A DNA stretch of 64,000 nucleotides, taken from contig NZ_CP147020.1 in the NCBI RefSeq assembly GCF_037126435.1, positions 4,725,001-4,789,000 on the forward strand, written 5' to 3'. Source of the stretch: Bernardetia sp. ABR2-2B (lineage in GTDB: Bacteria > Bacteroidota > Bacteroidia > Cytophagales > Bernardetiaceae). Of this stretch, positions 43,880-53,253 are shown piece by piece. Both the position numbers and the translations under genes were made by a program. The notes under the pieces are model-generated. The model saw only the letters and a program-made list of their open reading frames with translations. It was not told where the DNA came from and did no database searches. Position 1 is the first letter of the stretch, and each line of letters starts with the position of its first letter.

Positions 43880-45802
43880 ATGTCTACTCTACCACAAAAA
43901 ATTCTAAAAAAATACTGGGGGTACGATGCTTTTCGTGCTATGCAGGAAGAGATTATCGATGCTGTTTTGGAGAGAAAAGATACGTTGGCACTTTTGCCGA
44001 CAGGTGGAGGAAAGTCTATTTGTTTTCAAGTTCCTGCAATGGCTTTGGAAGGGGTTTGTATTGTGGTTACGCCACTTATTGCGCTGATGAAAGACCAAGT
44101 ATTTCAACTCAATAAGCGTGGAATTTCGGCAAAGGCAATTTATTCTGGAATGTCAAAACGAGAAATTGATATTACGCTAGATAATTGTGTTTATAACAAA
44201 AACATAAAGTTTCTTTACCTTTCTCCCGAACGCCTCAAAACAGATTTGTTTCAAGAGCGAGTTTCAAGAATGAATGTTTGTTTGTTAGCAATTGATGAGG
44301 CGCATTGTATTTCTCAATGGGGCTATAATTTTCGCCCTGCTTATTTGGAAATTGCAGCCGTTAGAGAGCGTATTCCGAATGCTGCTTGTATTGCCCTTAC
44401 GGCTACGGCTACCTTACAAGTTCGTCAAGATATTCAAGATAAGTTAGAATTTAGAGAGGGAAGTAGAGTCTTTACAAAGAGTTTTTCAAGAAAAAATTTA
44501 TCGTATTCGGCTTTTTTGGAGGAAAATAAAAATCAAAAAATGCTACAAATCTTAAATAATGTAAAAGGAACAGGAATTATTTATGTCAGAAATAGAAAAC
44601 GATGTAAAGAAATTGCGCTTTGGTTGCGTAGTCAAAAGATTTCAGCTGATTTTTATCATGCAGGACTTACACACGCACAACGAAATCACGTACAAGAATC
44701 TTGGATAAATAATAAAATTCGTGTCATTGCAGCTACAAATGCTTTCGGAATGGGAATTGATAAGCCAGGCGTTCGCACTGTTATTCATACCGATTTGCCA
44801 GACTCATTAGAAGCCTATTATCAAGAAGCAGGAAGAGCAGGAAGAGATGAAAAAAAAGCGTACGGAATTGCTCTTTTTGATAAAAATGATTTGCTTACTT
44901 TAGAAAAACGAACTCGTCAAGCGCATCCAGAACCACAAATTATAAAGAAAGTCTATCAAGCCTTAGCCAATTATTTCAAAATTGCTGTGGGGAGTTTTCC
45001 AATGGAAAGTTTTGATTTTGATATAAATGAATTTTATCGTCGCTTTTCAATTCCCTATATCGAAACCTACAATTCTATCAAAATATTGGAAGAACAAGGC
45101 TTTTTACAGCTTTCGGAAAGTTTTTATACGCCTTCAAAAGTTTGGATAAAGGTAGATAATGCAACTTTATATAATTTTCAAATTGCAAATCCCAAATCAG
45201 ATACGGTCATAAAAGCAGTTTTGAGAGCGTATGGAGGAGCTTTTCAGCAGTTTGTTTCTATTTCTGAACAAAATCTAGCGACCTTTTTAAAGATGTCAAA
45301 AATGGACGTTACGGCACAACTGAATTATTTAGCACAGCAAAATATTATCGAATATCAACCTCAAAAAGATGTTCCTCAACTTTCCTTCCTTACAGCTCGG
45401 CACAACGCAAACGACTTGCCTTTAGATTTAGAGCTTTTGGAAACACGAAAGAAAGAGGCTCTACAAAAAGCTTTTTCAGTCATCAATTATGTTGGTAATG
45501 ATATGCGCTGTCGGACGCAGATTTTACTTCATTATTTTGGAGAAAAAACAGATAAAATTTGTGGTGTTTGTGATAACTGTATTCAAAATAAAAAGGCTTT
45601 AAATTATTCAAATCAAAATCAAAAAAGCGAAGAATTGAAGGAGCAGGTTTTGGAAAAAATAGATAGAGAACCAATTCCTGTTCATAAGTTAAGTTCTGTT
45701 TTTGTACACGTTGATGGGAAGGTTTTGGGAAAGACAATTCAAGAAATGGTAGCTGTGGGACTGATTGGTTATGATAAAATGGGGAATTTGGTTAGGAAAT
45801 AG
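43880..45802 (+). CDS. recQ: RecQ-family ATP-dependent DNA helicase
   Basis: 640 residues. Start at ATG 43880, because the longer frame from TTG 43841 begins in a promoter box. Motifs: zero region near WGYDAFRAMQ, Walker A LPTGGGKS (39-46), IDEAHCISQWGYNFRPAY (DEAH box and aromatic loop), ALTATA, AFGMGIDKPGVR, and QEAGRAGRDE. The RecQ zinc site is partly visible as C-R-T...C-G-V-C-D-N-C. No HRDC domain follows; the tail is a short helical region. Typical of the shorter second RecQ of Bacteroidota. Confidence 0.93.
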   Translation: MSTLPQKILKKYWGYDAFRAMQEEIIDAVLERKDTLALLPTGGGKSICFQVPAMALEGVCIVVTPLIALMKDQVFQLNKRGISAKAIYSGMSKREIDITLDNCVYNKNIKFLYLSPERLKTDLFQERVSRMNVCLLAIDEAHCISQWGYNFRPAYLEIAAVRERIPNAACIALTATATLQVRQDIQDKLEFREGSRVFTKSFSRKNLSYSAFLEENKNQKMLQILNNVKGTGIIYVRNRKRCKEIALWLRSQKISADFYHAGLTHAQRNHVQESWINNKIRVIAATNAFGMGIDKPGVRTVIHTDLPDSLEAYYQEAGRAGRDEKKAYGIALFDKNDLLTLEKRTRQAHPEPQIIKKVYQALANYFKIAVGSFPMESFDFDINEFYRRFSIPYIETYNSIKILEEQGFLQLSESFYTPSKVWIKVDNATLYNFQIANPKSDTVIKAVLRAYGGAFQQFVSISEQNLATFLKMSKMDVTAQLNYLAQQNIIEYQPQKDVPQLSFLTARHNANDLPLDLELLETRKKEALQKAFSVINYVGNDMRCRTQILLHYFGEKTDKICGVCDNCIQNKKALNYSNQNQKSEELKEQVLEKIDREPIPVHKLSSVFVHVDGKVLGKTIQEMVAVGLIGYDKMGNLVRK

Positions 45803-45844
45803 TATATTGTATCAAATTTATTTTCAGCAAATCAACCTAGAAAA

Positions 45845-46447
45845 ATGGCAAACTTTTCATTTTTATTCCTTGAAAAATCAGCTTATAAAGAAATTGAAAA
45901 GCTTAAAGATAGATTGGAAAATAGTAGTAAGCAGCTTTATATGAGTAGCATAAGTGGTTTAATTCAAGAAATAAAGACAGAATTAGAACAACAAAAGAAA
46001 GAAAAGGAAGGAGATGAATATCTGAAAAGTACAAGAGACTTTTTATTGATTGATTTAGAAAACTTTGAAGAAGCGTATGAAAGTTGGAGATGGTTTATGC
46101 ATCTTTATATTCATTACCGTTGTATTGTTTCTCCTCGTTATAAGTGGATTGAGTTTGGATATTTACTAGAAGAAAATGATTTCAACTTTTTAGAAAAAAC
46201 TTTTCCTGTTTTTTACAAAAAAATGATAGTTGAAAATTATGATTTTCCAGAAGAAACCTATATTACAGAAGAAATTTTTGAAGGTCTTTTATTAATTGAT
46301 TTAAACCCTTCTGCTTTAGATAGATACCTAGAAATAGATAAATCGGATGTAAATAAAATAGAAAATTCACAAAATCGCTGGTTAGCTAATCAGTTACATA
46401 GGTCTTTGTATGGCGAAATTCATTGTATTTTAAAGATAGAACAGTAG
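45845..46447 (+). CDS. Uncharacterised helical protein
   Basis: 200 residues, not recognised. Charged, largely helical, with a coiled-coil-like N-terminus (YKEIEKLKDRLENSSKQL) and an aromatic central block (YESWRWFMHLYIHYRC). No signal peptide. It lies 42 bases after recQ and could be co-transcribed. A MITE-like element follows 46 bases after the stop. Confidence 0.6.
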   Translation: MANFSFLFLEKSAYKEIEKLKDRLENSSKQLYMSSISGLIQEIKTELEQQKKEKEGDEYLKSTRDFLLIDLENFEEAYESWRWFMHLYIHYRCIVSPRYKWIEFGYLLEENDFNFLEKTFPVFYKKMIVENYDFPEETYITEEIFEGLLLIDLNPSALDRYLEIDKSDVNKIENSQNRWLANQLHRSLYGEIHCILKIEQ

Positions 46448-46493
46448 TTTTATATCTATGAAACAGAACCAACATATTAGGCAGGTTCATAAA

Positions 46494-46581
46494 AACTTTG
46501 TCAGTAGTTTTTGGTAATCCAAAATAACTCTGACAATAGTTTAGTTACAGACAAGCTTACTTTTCAATTGTTGACAAAGTT
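46494..46581. mobile_element. MITE-like element, copy 1
   Basis: Ends are perfect 10-bp inverted repeats AACTTTGTCA (46494-46503) and TGACAAAGTT (46572-46581). The first 55 bases match the reverse complement of 62472-62531 with few differences (shared GGTAATCCAAAA and CTGACAATAGTTTAGT). No coding capacity. It sits between two convergent genes. Confidence 0.75.
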
Positions 46582-46658
46582 AAAAAAAACTATAATTTAT
46601 TTGATTAAACGTATTTACAAGCTCAATTATTTTTTATGAACATGCTCTGACCAAAATA

Positions 46659-48188
46659 TCAAACCACCTTCTTACAAAGGTTCAAAATCAACTCTTCCAT
46701 TCTTTCATAACAACCAAATTCTGTAAAATTATAATGTTCCTTTGGTAGTTCTAATTTATTCTCTTCCAAAAAAGTAATATTAAAGTCATTTTGAGCTAGT
46801 TTTATTAAATATAAAACAAATCCTCGCAAACGCTCATCTTTCGAATCTTTCAAATGACGCTGATAATAATTTCTAAAATTATTTGATTCTGAAACAAAAT
46901 CTTCCATTCCAGTATAAAACAAAAACAAGACTTTTATCCAAATTCGGACGATATTATAGCCTGTTTTATCTTTTGTAATTGGCTCGTCGGGAAGTTGTAA
47001 GAGTAGGTTTTTTCTATAAAAATTAGGCGTAAATTTTTTCACTAATTTTGGGTCTTTATCCTGTAAAATTAGAAACAGATAAGCCTCACGCAATCTCCAC
47101 GAAGATTTATCCCATTTATCAAGCCTTTCAAATTGTGGTGTTTCAATAACTTCTAATAAAATAAGAGCAGCTTGTTTGTAGCCGTGTTTGGGTTCATTTA
47201 TCTTCAAAAGCGTATCAAAATACAGTTCTTGAATCTTAAATTTATTGAAGGCTTGGTAGGTTGTGAGCTTGACAGCTTTTTTTATTAATTGCAAGGCTTG
47301 TAAAAACTCTCCTGCATAACGATGTGTATAAATTTGAGCAATTAGAAGTTCTAAATTTCGTGTTGGTGTGTTTAAGTGAGGATAAGTTTGAAAATGTTTT
47401 TGCCAGTTATCTGTATTTTTTTGTAACTCTTCTAGTTTGGGTTGGCTTTGTAAAAGATGAGTATTTCTGAAACGAAAACCATACAATTGAGCAAGTGGAT
47501 GTGTAATTTTTTCATCATTTTCTATTTTTGAATAACTTTCACTCAACTTTTCGGCTGCGTAGGCTTCTGCTTCCCACTCAGAATACTGACCAATAAAAAA
47601 TTTTGTCTTGGCTTGCATGACTTCCCAATAACTCTTCAAATTATCCAAGAAAATCATTTCTTCTCTTAGTTCTTGTGCTTCCAACGTATATTTTTCAGTT
47701 TCGTTGGCAAATCCTTTCAGCGCATAAATGGTTCGTAATTTTCTCACACATTCCCATTCAATTTCTATCAAATGATGTTCTTTTGCTTTTTGCCTAACTC
47801 TTTCAATGATTTTTTCGGCATTATGATATACATTCTGAACCAATAATTTGTCTGCAATAATTAGATATTGATTTGACAAAAGCTTCGTTTCCTCTTGATT
47901 AAAAATATCTTTTCGTTTACTCTTTCGTATCTTTTTTTCTACTTCCAAATCATTAGAAAGCAAAAGTTCGAAAAGTTTATTGATTAGATTTCGTTTGAGC
48001 ATCAAATAACGCTTGTCAGAAGGAGCAGTTTCATATAAAAAATGAGAAGCCTCTTCATCACTTTGAATAATTCCTTTAGAAACGCCATCAAAGAGTTTTC
48101 TCATTTTAGAATCTTTAGGCAAAATTTGGTCTAAAGACTTGAGAGGATATTTAGAAAGAATAAAGGCGAGTTCGAGAAGTAAATCCAT
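46659..48188 (-). CDS. Uncharacterised helical-repeat protein
   Basis: 509 residues, not recognised. No signal peptide. Almost wholly helical, with regularly spaced aromatic and Leu residues and blocks such as NAEKIIERVRQKAKEHH and AGEFLQALQLIKKAV that resemble TPR-like solenoid helices. Possibly a scaffold protein. Single gene with a long upstream gap. Confidence 0.65.
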   Translation of the reverse strand: MDLLLELAFILSKYPLKSLDQILPKDSKMRKLFDGVSKGIIQSDEEASHFLYETAPSDKRYLMLKRNLINKLFELLLSNDLEVEKKIRKSKRKDIFNQEETKLLSNQYLIIADKLLVQNVYHNAEKIIERVRQKAKEHHLIEIEWECVRKLRTIYALKGFANETEKYTLEAQELREEMIFLDNLKSYWEVMQAKTKFFIGQYSEWEAEAYAAEKLSESYSKIENDEKITHPLAQLYGFRFRNTHLLQSQPKLEELQKNTDNWQKHFQTYPHLNTPTRNLELLIAQIYTHRYAGEFLQALQLIKKAVKLTTYQAFNKFKIQELYFDTLLKINEPKHGYKQAALILLEVIETPQFERLDKWDKSSWRLREAYLFLILQDKDPKLVKKFTPNFYRKNLLLQLPDEPITKDKTGYNIVRIWIKVLFLFYTGMEDFVSESNNFRNYYQRHLKDSKDERLRGFVLYLIKLAQNDFNITFLEENKLELPKEHYNFTEFGCYERMEELILNLCKKVV

Positions 48189-48610
48189 TTTTATATAAGT
48201 GCTATCTATTTTCAGATAAAAATCTAGTTATTGATGCTAATTTTAGTTGATATGAATTTTGAATTACCTCAAAAAGACAAAATTAAACTATCGTTAATGT
48301 TAAAATGACTTTACTATTTTATTGTTTTTTATCAAAGTAATAAAATAATAATAGGTAATTTGATTAACAATTCGTTCACACAAAATTCAATCTATTTTCT
48401 TTTGTCTATAACTCAAAAAAGTTGCTTGAAGTGTTTTGAGCATATCTTTATACTATTTTTTCTACTACAAAGTTCGCATTAACTTATTAGTAATCAATCC
48501 TTTTACTGTGAACAAATTGATAACAAAACTTTACATATTTGTATCTTATACACAATAAAACTTACTAATTCTTACACAAAAATCACTTTACTATCTTAAC
48601 CATTTTTTGA
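48189..48610. other. Gap upstream of the T9SS nuclease
   Basis: About 420 AT-rich bases between divergent genes; no gene or strong hairpin seen. The promoter of the plus-strand gene is at its right end. Confidence 0.45.
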
Positions 48611-48641
48611 TTGTCAGCGCAAAGCAAAGGGCGTAGTTTTG
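48611..48641 (+). promoter_or_regulatory. Promoter of the T9SS nuclease gene
   Basis: TTG (48611-48613), a 20-nt spacer and TAGTTTTG (48634-48641), 80 nt before the ATG. Confidence 0.65.
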
Positions 48642-48721
48642 AAGATATTAGAACTAAACGAGTTCTTTTATCCCCTTTTCAATAAAAATTTATTTATAAA
48701 GTTCCCTTTCCCTTTTCAAAA

Positions 48722-51223
48722 ATGACTACGAATTTACGCTTCCAATTTTTTTCTCTGTTACTTATTTTTCTTTGTTTTACTTTTTCAGTAAATGCACAAA
48801 CTGCTCCCCCTTCTAATTTATCTGGCTCTGCTCTAAGAACTTGGTACAAACAAAATTATCACGATGGAAAACACAATACGCTAGGCTACTCAACAGCCAG
48901 ACGTTATATGTACAATTACATCGACAACAAAAACAACTCAATTACTGGTGTCTATTCGGGTTTTGTACAGCCTTGGACATACGGAGGGACAGGTACAAAC
49001 CCAGCTCCTATCAACTGCGAACACACCGTTCCACAAAGTTTCTTTGGAAAAGCTGACCCAATGGTTTCTGACATTCATCACTTATTCCCTACTTATGGAA
49101 GTTGGAATAGCACACGTTCGAATTATCCTTTTGCAGAAATAACAGATTCTCAAACGGAGAAATGGATGTTAAATTCTTCACAACAAACTTCTGTTCCGAG
49201 TTCAAATATTGATGCGTATAGTGAATATGCTTCTCAAACTTTTGAGCCTCGTGAAGACCAAAAAGGAAATACAGCTCGTGCAATTTTTTATTTTTATACA
49301 ATGTACCCAACACAAGCAGGTTCGATGAGCCAAGTGGGAGATATTAATGTTTTGTATCAATGGCACTTACAAGACCCTGTTGATGCTGCTGAAATAGACA
49401 GAAATAACAAAATCGAACAATATCAAGGCGACCGTAATCCATATATTGATTATCCAAGTACAGTTGCAACAGCTTGGAATTTGTCTGGTGGCGATACAGG
49501 AGGAGGAACAAATCCTTCTTATTGTGCTTCAAAAGGAAACAGCGTTTCTGATGAGTGGATAAACAGAGTAGTTTTTGGTTCTATCAATAATACTTCTGGC
49601 GCAAATGGTGGTTATAGAGATTATACAAATCTTACTGCAAATGTTACGAAAGGAAATAGTGAAACAATTACAATTTATCCAACTTGGAGTGGCTCACAAT
49701 ATGCTGAAGGTTACGCTGTTTGGATAGATTTGAATAAAGATGGAGATTTTAATGATAGTGGCGAACTTGTTTTTTCTAAAGCAGCTTCTACTTCTTCTTC
49801 TGCAACGGGAAGTATCACAATTCCTTCAACAGCTACAACAGGCACAACTCGTATGCGTGTTTCGATGAAATACAATGGCATTCCTACTTCTTGTGAATCA
49901 TTTTCTTATGGTGAAGTAGAAGATTATACTGTAAATATACAAAGTGGAATAACTGGAGGAGATGGAGGAACAACTCCAACAGGAGCAGAACTTCTAATTT
50001 CTGAATATGTTGAGGGTTCTTCTAATAATAAAGCTATTGAAATTTATAACCCAACTTCTTCATCAGTTAGTCTTTCAAGCTATTCTCTCAAAAAACAATC
50101 AAACGGAGCTGGAAGCTGGGCATCAACACTTTCATTAAGTGGGAGTTTGGCAGCAGGACAGACCTATGTAATCGTTTATTCATCTGCTTCTACCACACTC
50201 AAAAACAAAGCTGATTTGATTACTTCATCTAGCGCACTTGCATTCAATGGAAACGATGCCGTAGGATTATTCAAAAATAGCTCTTTAATTGATGTAGTTG
50301 GTGTTTTTAATAGCTCTGCTACTTTCGGGCAAAATGTAACGCTAGTTAGAAAAGCTACTGTTTCGGCAGGAAATACAACTTATACAGCTTCTGAATGGAC
50401 TTCTTATTCACAAGATACTTTTTCTTATTTGGGAAACGCAGGTAGTGGAGGAAGTACAGGTGGAAATACAGCAGCACCAACAGGATATTGTACCTCAAAA
50501 GGAAATAGTGTTGCCGATGAATGGATAAACAGAGTAGTTTTTGGTTCTATCAATAATACTTCTGGTGCAAACGGTGGTTATAGAGATTATACAAATCTTA
50601 GTACGACGGTAAGCAAGGGAAGTTCACAGACAATAACTATTTATCCTTCTTGGGCTGGAAGCGTTTATAATGAGGCTTATACAGTCTTTATAGATTGGAA
50701 CAGAGATGGAGATTTTAATGATGCTGGAGAAACGACTTATTCTCGTTCGGCTGGTAATTCTTCTTCTGTAAGTGGAACAATCAATATTCCTGCAACGGCT
50801 TCAACTGGAACTACTCGTATGCGTGTAGCAATGAAATATAATGCAAATTCAACGCCTTGTGAAACGTTTAGCTACGGAGAGGTAGAAGATTATCACATCA
50901 ATATTACAGGAACAGCAAAAATTTCAGTAAGAAATAATGAAAATAATAATGAGGAAGCAACAGTTCAGAATGTTGTAAATGAATTTAAAATCTATCCAAA
51001 TCCAACTGTACAATCTGCAAAACTTCAACTATCAGTTGTTGAAGCTCAGAATGTGGTAGTTCGTATGTTTGATGCACAAGGAAAGGTAGTTTCGTTACAA
51101 ACTATCCATGTAAATGGAAGTAAAGAAATTAGTTTGCCTACCAATCGTCTGAAAACAGGACTTTATGTTGTAGAAATTACAGGAAAAGATTTCCGTTTTA
51201 CAGAGAGAGTGATTAAGAACTAA
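48722..51223 (+). CDS. Secreted endonuclease I-family nuclease, T9SS cargo
   Basis: 833 residues. Signal peptide ends VNAQ (about 26). Endonuclease I domain about 30-235, with NCEHTVPQSFF (98-108) and SDIHHLFPTY (about 116), the His-metal catalytic core. Two GEVED domains at about 266-405 and 588-735 (both contain DEWINRVVFGSINNTSGANG and FSYGEVEDY) flank a lamin-tail-like domain at about 420-575 (ELLISEYVEGSSNNKAIEIY). The last 75 residues are a type A T9SS sorting domain: FKIYPNP, then LKTGLYVVEI. Likely exported through SprA to digest extracellular DNA. Confidence 0.93.
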   Translation: MTTNLRFQFFSLLLIFLCFTFSVNAQTAPPSNLSGSALRTWYKQNYHDGKHNTLGYSTARRYMYNYIDNKNNSITGVYSGFVQPWTYGGTGTNPAPINCEHTVPQSFFGKADPMVSDIHHLFPTYGSWNSTRSNYPFAEITDSQTEKWMLNSSQQTSVPSSNIDAYSEYASQTFEPREDQKGNTARAIFYFYTMYPTQAGSMSQVGDINVLYQWHLQDPVDAAEIDRNNKIEQYQGDRNPYIDYPSTVATAWNLSGGDTGGGTNPSYCASKGNSVSDEWINRVVFGSINNTSGANGGYRDYTNLTANVTKGNSETITIYPTWSGSQYAEGYAVWIDLNKDGDFNDSGELVFSKAASTSSSATGSITIPSTATTGTTRMRVSMKYNGIPTSCESFSYGEVEDYTVNIQSGITGGDGGTTPTGAELLISEYVEGSSNNKAIEIYNPTSSSVSLSSYSLKKQSNGAGSWASTLSLSGSLAAGQTYVIVYSSASTTLKNKADLITSSSALAFNGNDAVGLFKNSSLIDVVGVFNSSATFGQNVTLVRKATVSAGNTTYTASEWTSYSQDTFSYLGNAGSGGSTGGNTAAPTGYCTSKGNSVADEWINRVVFGSINNTSGANGGYRDYTNLSTTVSKGSSQTITIYPSWAGSVYNEAYTVFIDWNRDGDFNDAGETTYSRSAGNSSSVSGTINIPATASTGTTRMRVAMKYNANSTPCETFSYGEVEDYHINITGTAKISVRNNENNNEEATVQNVVNEFKIYPNPTVQSAKLQLSVVEAQNVVVRMFDAQGKVVSLQTIHVNGSKEISLPTNRLKTGLYVVEITGKDFRFTERVIKN

Positions 51224-51244
51224 GAAAAAGTGATTATTTTTACA

Positions 51245-51282
51245 TAAAAAATAGAGCTTCAAAAATGAAACTCTATTTTTTA
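51245..51282 (+). terminator. Nuclease gene terminator
   Basis: AAAAATAGAG-C-TTCA pairs with TGAA-A-CTCTATTTTT around an AAAA loop, with a long T-run. Confidence 0.85.
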
Positions 51283-51421
51283 TGTTTTGGTTTAAAATGA
51301 ATAACACCAAATACAAAAATCAATGCAGGATACCGAATACATATTACTCACTCGGCACAGCCAAGCAAGAGCCATTTTTTATTTATTTTTTGCAGCCGAG
51401 ATGGCGCAGGGATGATTTTTA

Positions 51422-52090
51422 TTAAAGCATAAATTGAACTCCAAAGTTAATATTTCCTAAATTAGAAATATAAAATGAACTGTCTTTTCTACTTTCATCC
51501 TTACTAGAATAATAATTGATACCTGTTCCAATTAAGTTCATACTTAACCCAAATCGTTTGGTAGGATGATACAAAAGCCCTGTATAAATATTTGCACTTA
51601 ATCTATATGAATTAGATTCACGTATTTGTGGATTAGATCGTTCGTCCTCTCTCTTTGAATTCCTTTTTAAATAATCTAATTGAGGAGATACAAAAAACGA
51701 AAGTTTTTCCACTATACGTATATACTTTTTATAATAAACTCCTATTCCATAGCCTTTGGTAATACGCTTTTCCTTTGTCATGTTATCTTGTGCCATGTTA
51801 TCTTGAAAGTTTGTTTCACTTAGATATCTTCGCATTTCTAAAGATAATAGTATTCCTACTTCTTGATTTTCTTTGAATATATAACCAAGTGAAGTCGTTG
51901 AATTATAGCCTGTGCTTTTATTGTTGGAGGAGTAAGCATCTACATTGTACTCATAATTGTTAGTATGAAGGCTAAAATTTTCATTTATTATGAAAGTCCC
52001 TTTATCTAACTGTCCGAAAGAAGATGAGCAAATAAACATTGAAATAAAAAATAAAGCAAAAAACACGAAGTTTAAATTGATACGTAGCAT
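51422..52090 (-). CDS. Outer-membrane beta-barrel-like protein
   Basis: 222 residues. Signal peptide ends SSFGQ (about 27). The mature protein is built of alternating polar/aromatic strands (STTSLGYIF, LSFFVSPQLDYL, LSANIYTGLLYH, RFGLSMNLIGTGINYY) and ends in GVQFML, as expected of a small 8-stranded outer-membrane barrel. No specific family recognised. Confidence 0.75.
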   Translation of the reverse strand: MLRINLNFVFFALFFISMFICSSSFGQLDKGTFIINENFSLHTNNYEYNVDAYSSNNKSTGYNSTTSLGYIFKENQEVGILLSLEMRRYLSETNFQDNMAQDNMTKEKRITKGYGIGVYYKKYIRIVEKLSFFVSPQLDYLKRNSKREDERSNPQIRESNSYRLSANIYTGLLYHPTKRFGLSMNLIGTGINYYSSKDESRKDSSFYISNLGNINFGVQFML

Positions 52091-52600
52091 GTAAATGAAT
52101 TGGATTAAATTGTAAATTGATTTGAAATCAAATGTAGTCTTTACTTTATTAAAATTGCAACTATCAAAGTTTAAGTATAATTAATTTTGTTAAATATTTT
52201 GATAATAAATCTAAATATTAAGATATAATAATATTTTAATGATTTATTTGATATAAAAAATACCACTCTATCAAAAATTATATTGATAAAATAGTGTTTT
52301 TACTTTCAATGAAATAAAGGAAATTAGTTTTTGATTTTTCCTGCTGTCTCTCGCAATATTAAAATGACTATCGAAAACTATGGTAAAACCAAATCTAAGG
52401 TAATTAAAAGCTAAGAAAAAACGATTAAAATTTTAGTGGGTTGATAAACGTCTTGCTCTTTTGAGTGAGACGTTTTTTATGTAATGCTACACAAAATCAA
52501 CACAGTTAAAATCCCTTTCGTAAAATAACCCTTGAATTTCTGCTAACAGTACCTTATCTTGCTTTATTATTTCAAATAACAAATTTTAATTTCTTTTTTT
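52091..52600. other. 510-base gap with an unexplained terminator hairpin
   Basis: No convincing gene. A 16-codon frame (52364-52414, MTIENYGKTKSKVIKS) precedes a strong terminator at 52446-52480, suggesting a small transcript. Confidence 0.45.
52446..52480 (+). terminator. Terminator with no upstream gene
   Basis: AAACGTCT (52446-52453) pairs with AGACGTTT (52468-52475), plus an inner CTC/GAG stem around TTTT, followed by a T-run. The nearest upstream gene is on the other strand, so it may end a small RNA or short ORF. Confidence 0.7.
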
Positions 52601-53143
52601 GTGGTTCAGCGTACTACCATCATTACTATTATAAGTGTTTTTGGGCTTACTCTTTTTCTTGTTTTCCTTTTTTTGATACAAAAAGCTGCTTGGAAACAAG
52701 AAAATGATGCTTTAAAGACAGAATTAGACAGCCTTAAAACAAGTAGCCAAAATTTAGCGTTGGAGTTTGAGGAGAAAGTAGAGCAAAGACGTATTTCAGA
52801 TTCGCTTATGCATCGTAAAGTGTACGATAATTATTTTGATGCGTATGATGCTCAAAATTTTAGACTATATGCGCTCTATAAAGATACAGAACGAAGGTAC
52901 GGCTCTACTTCTAGTTTGGCTCGTGCTTTTAATATCGAAAACTCAAACTCAATCAAAAGTAATTCTGTTTTGGGCGAAATGTGGTATATTATCCCTGTCA
53001 AGGGAGTTCATTTTGTAGAAAAAAAACAAACTTGGACAAGTATTGCCAAAAAATATTATCACAATTTAAACGATTCTACCCTACTCAAAACGTTTAATAA
53101 AGAACTAAAGCCTAATCGTTTCGTAATTGTGCCTTTTAATTGA
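52601..53143 (+). CDS. Membrane-anchored protein with LysM-like C-terminus
   Basis: 180 residues from a GTG start. One membrane segment (ITIISVFGLTLFLVFLFLI, residues 6-25), a coiled coil (KQENDALKTELDSLKTS, about 30-65), and a C-terminal 45 residues like a LysM: HFVEKKQTWTSIAKKYY, then LKTFNKELKPNRFVIVP. LysM domains bind peptidoglycan; the coiled coil would bridge the inner membrane and wall. The LysM reading is moderate. Confidence 0.65.
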   Translation: MVQRTTIITIISVFGLTLFLVFLFLIQKAAWKQENDALKTELDSLKTSSQNLALEFEEKVEQRRISDSLMHRKVYDNYFDAYDAQNFRLYALYKDTERRYGSTSSLARAFNIENSNSIKSNSVLGEMWYIIPVKGVHFVEKKQTWTSIAKKYYHNLNDSTLLKTFNKELKPNRFVIVPFN

Positions 53144-53253
53144 TGTAAATCGAATTTTTCTTCTAAAAAAGTTGTAAAGTGTTTTAGTCTTAAATGCGTT
53201 GATTTTTTCTTATTCACTTATCATCTACCATTCATAATTTATCATTGTTTTCA

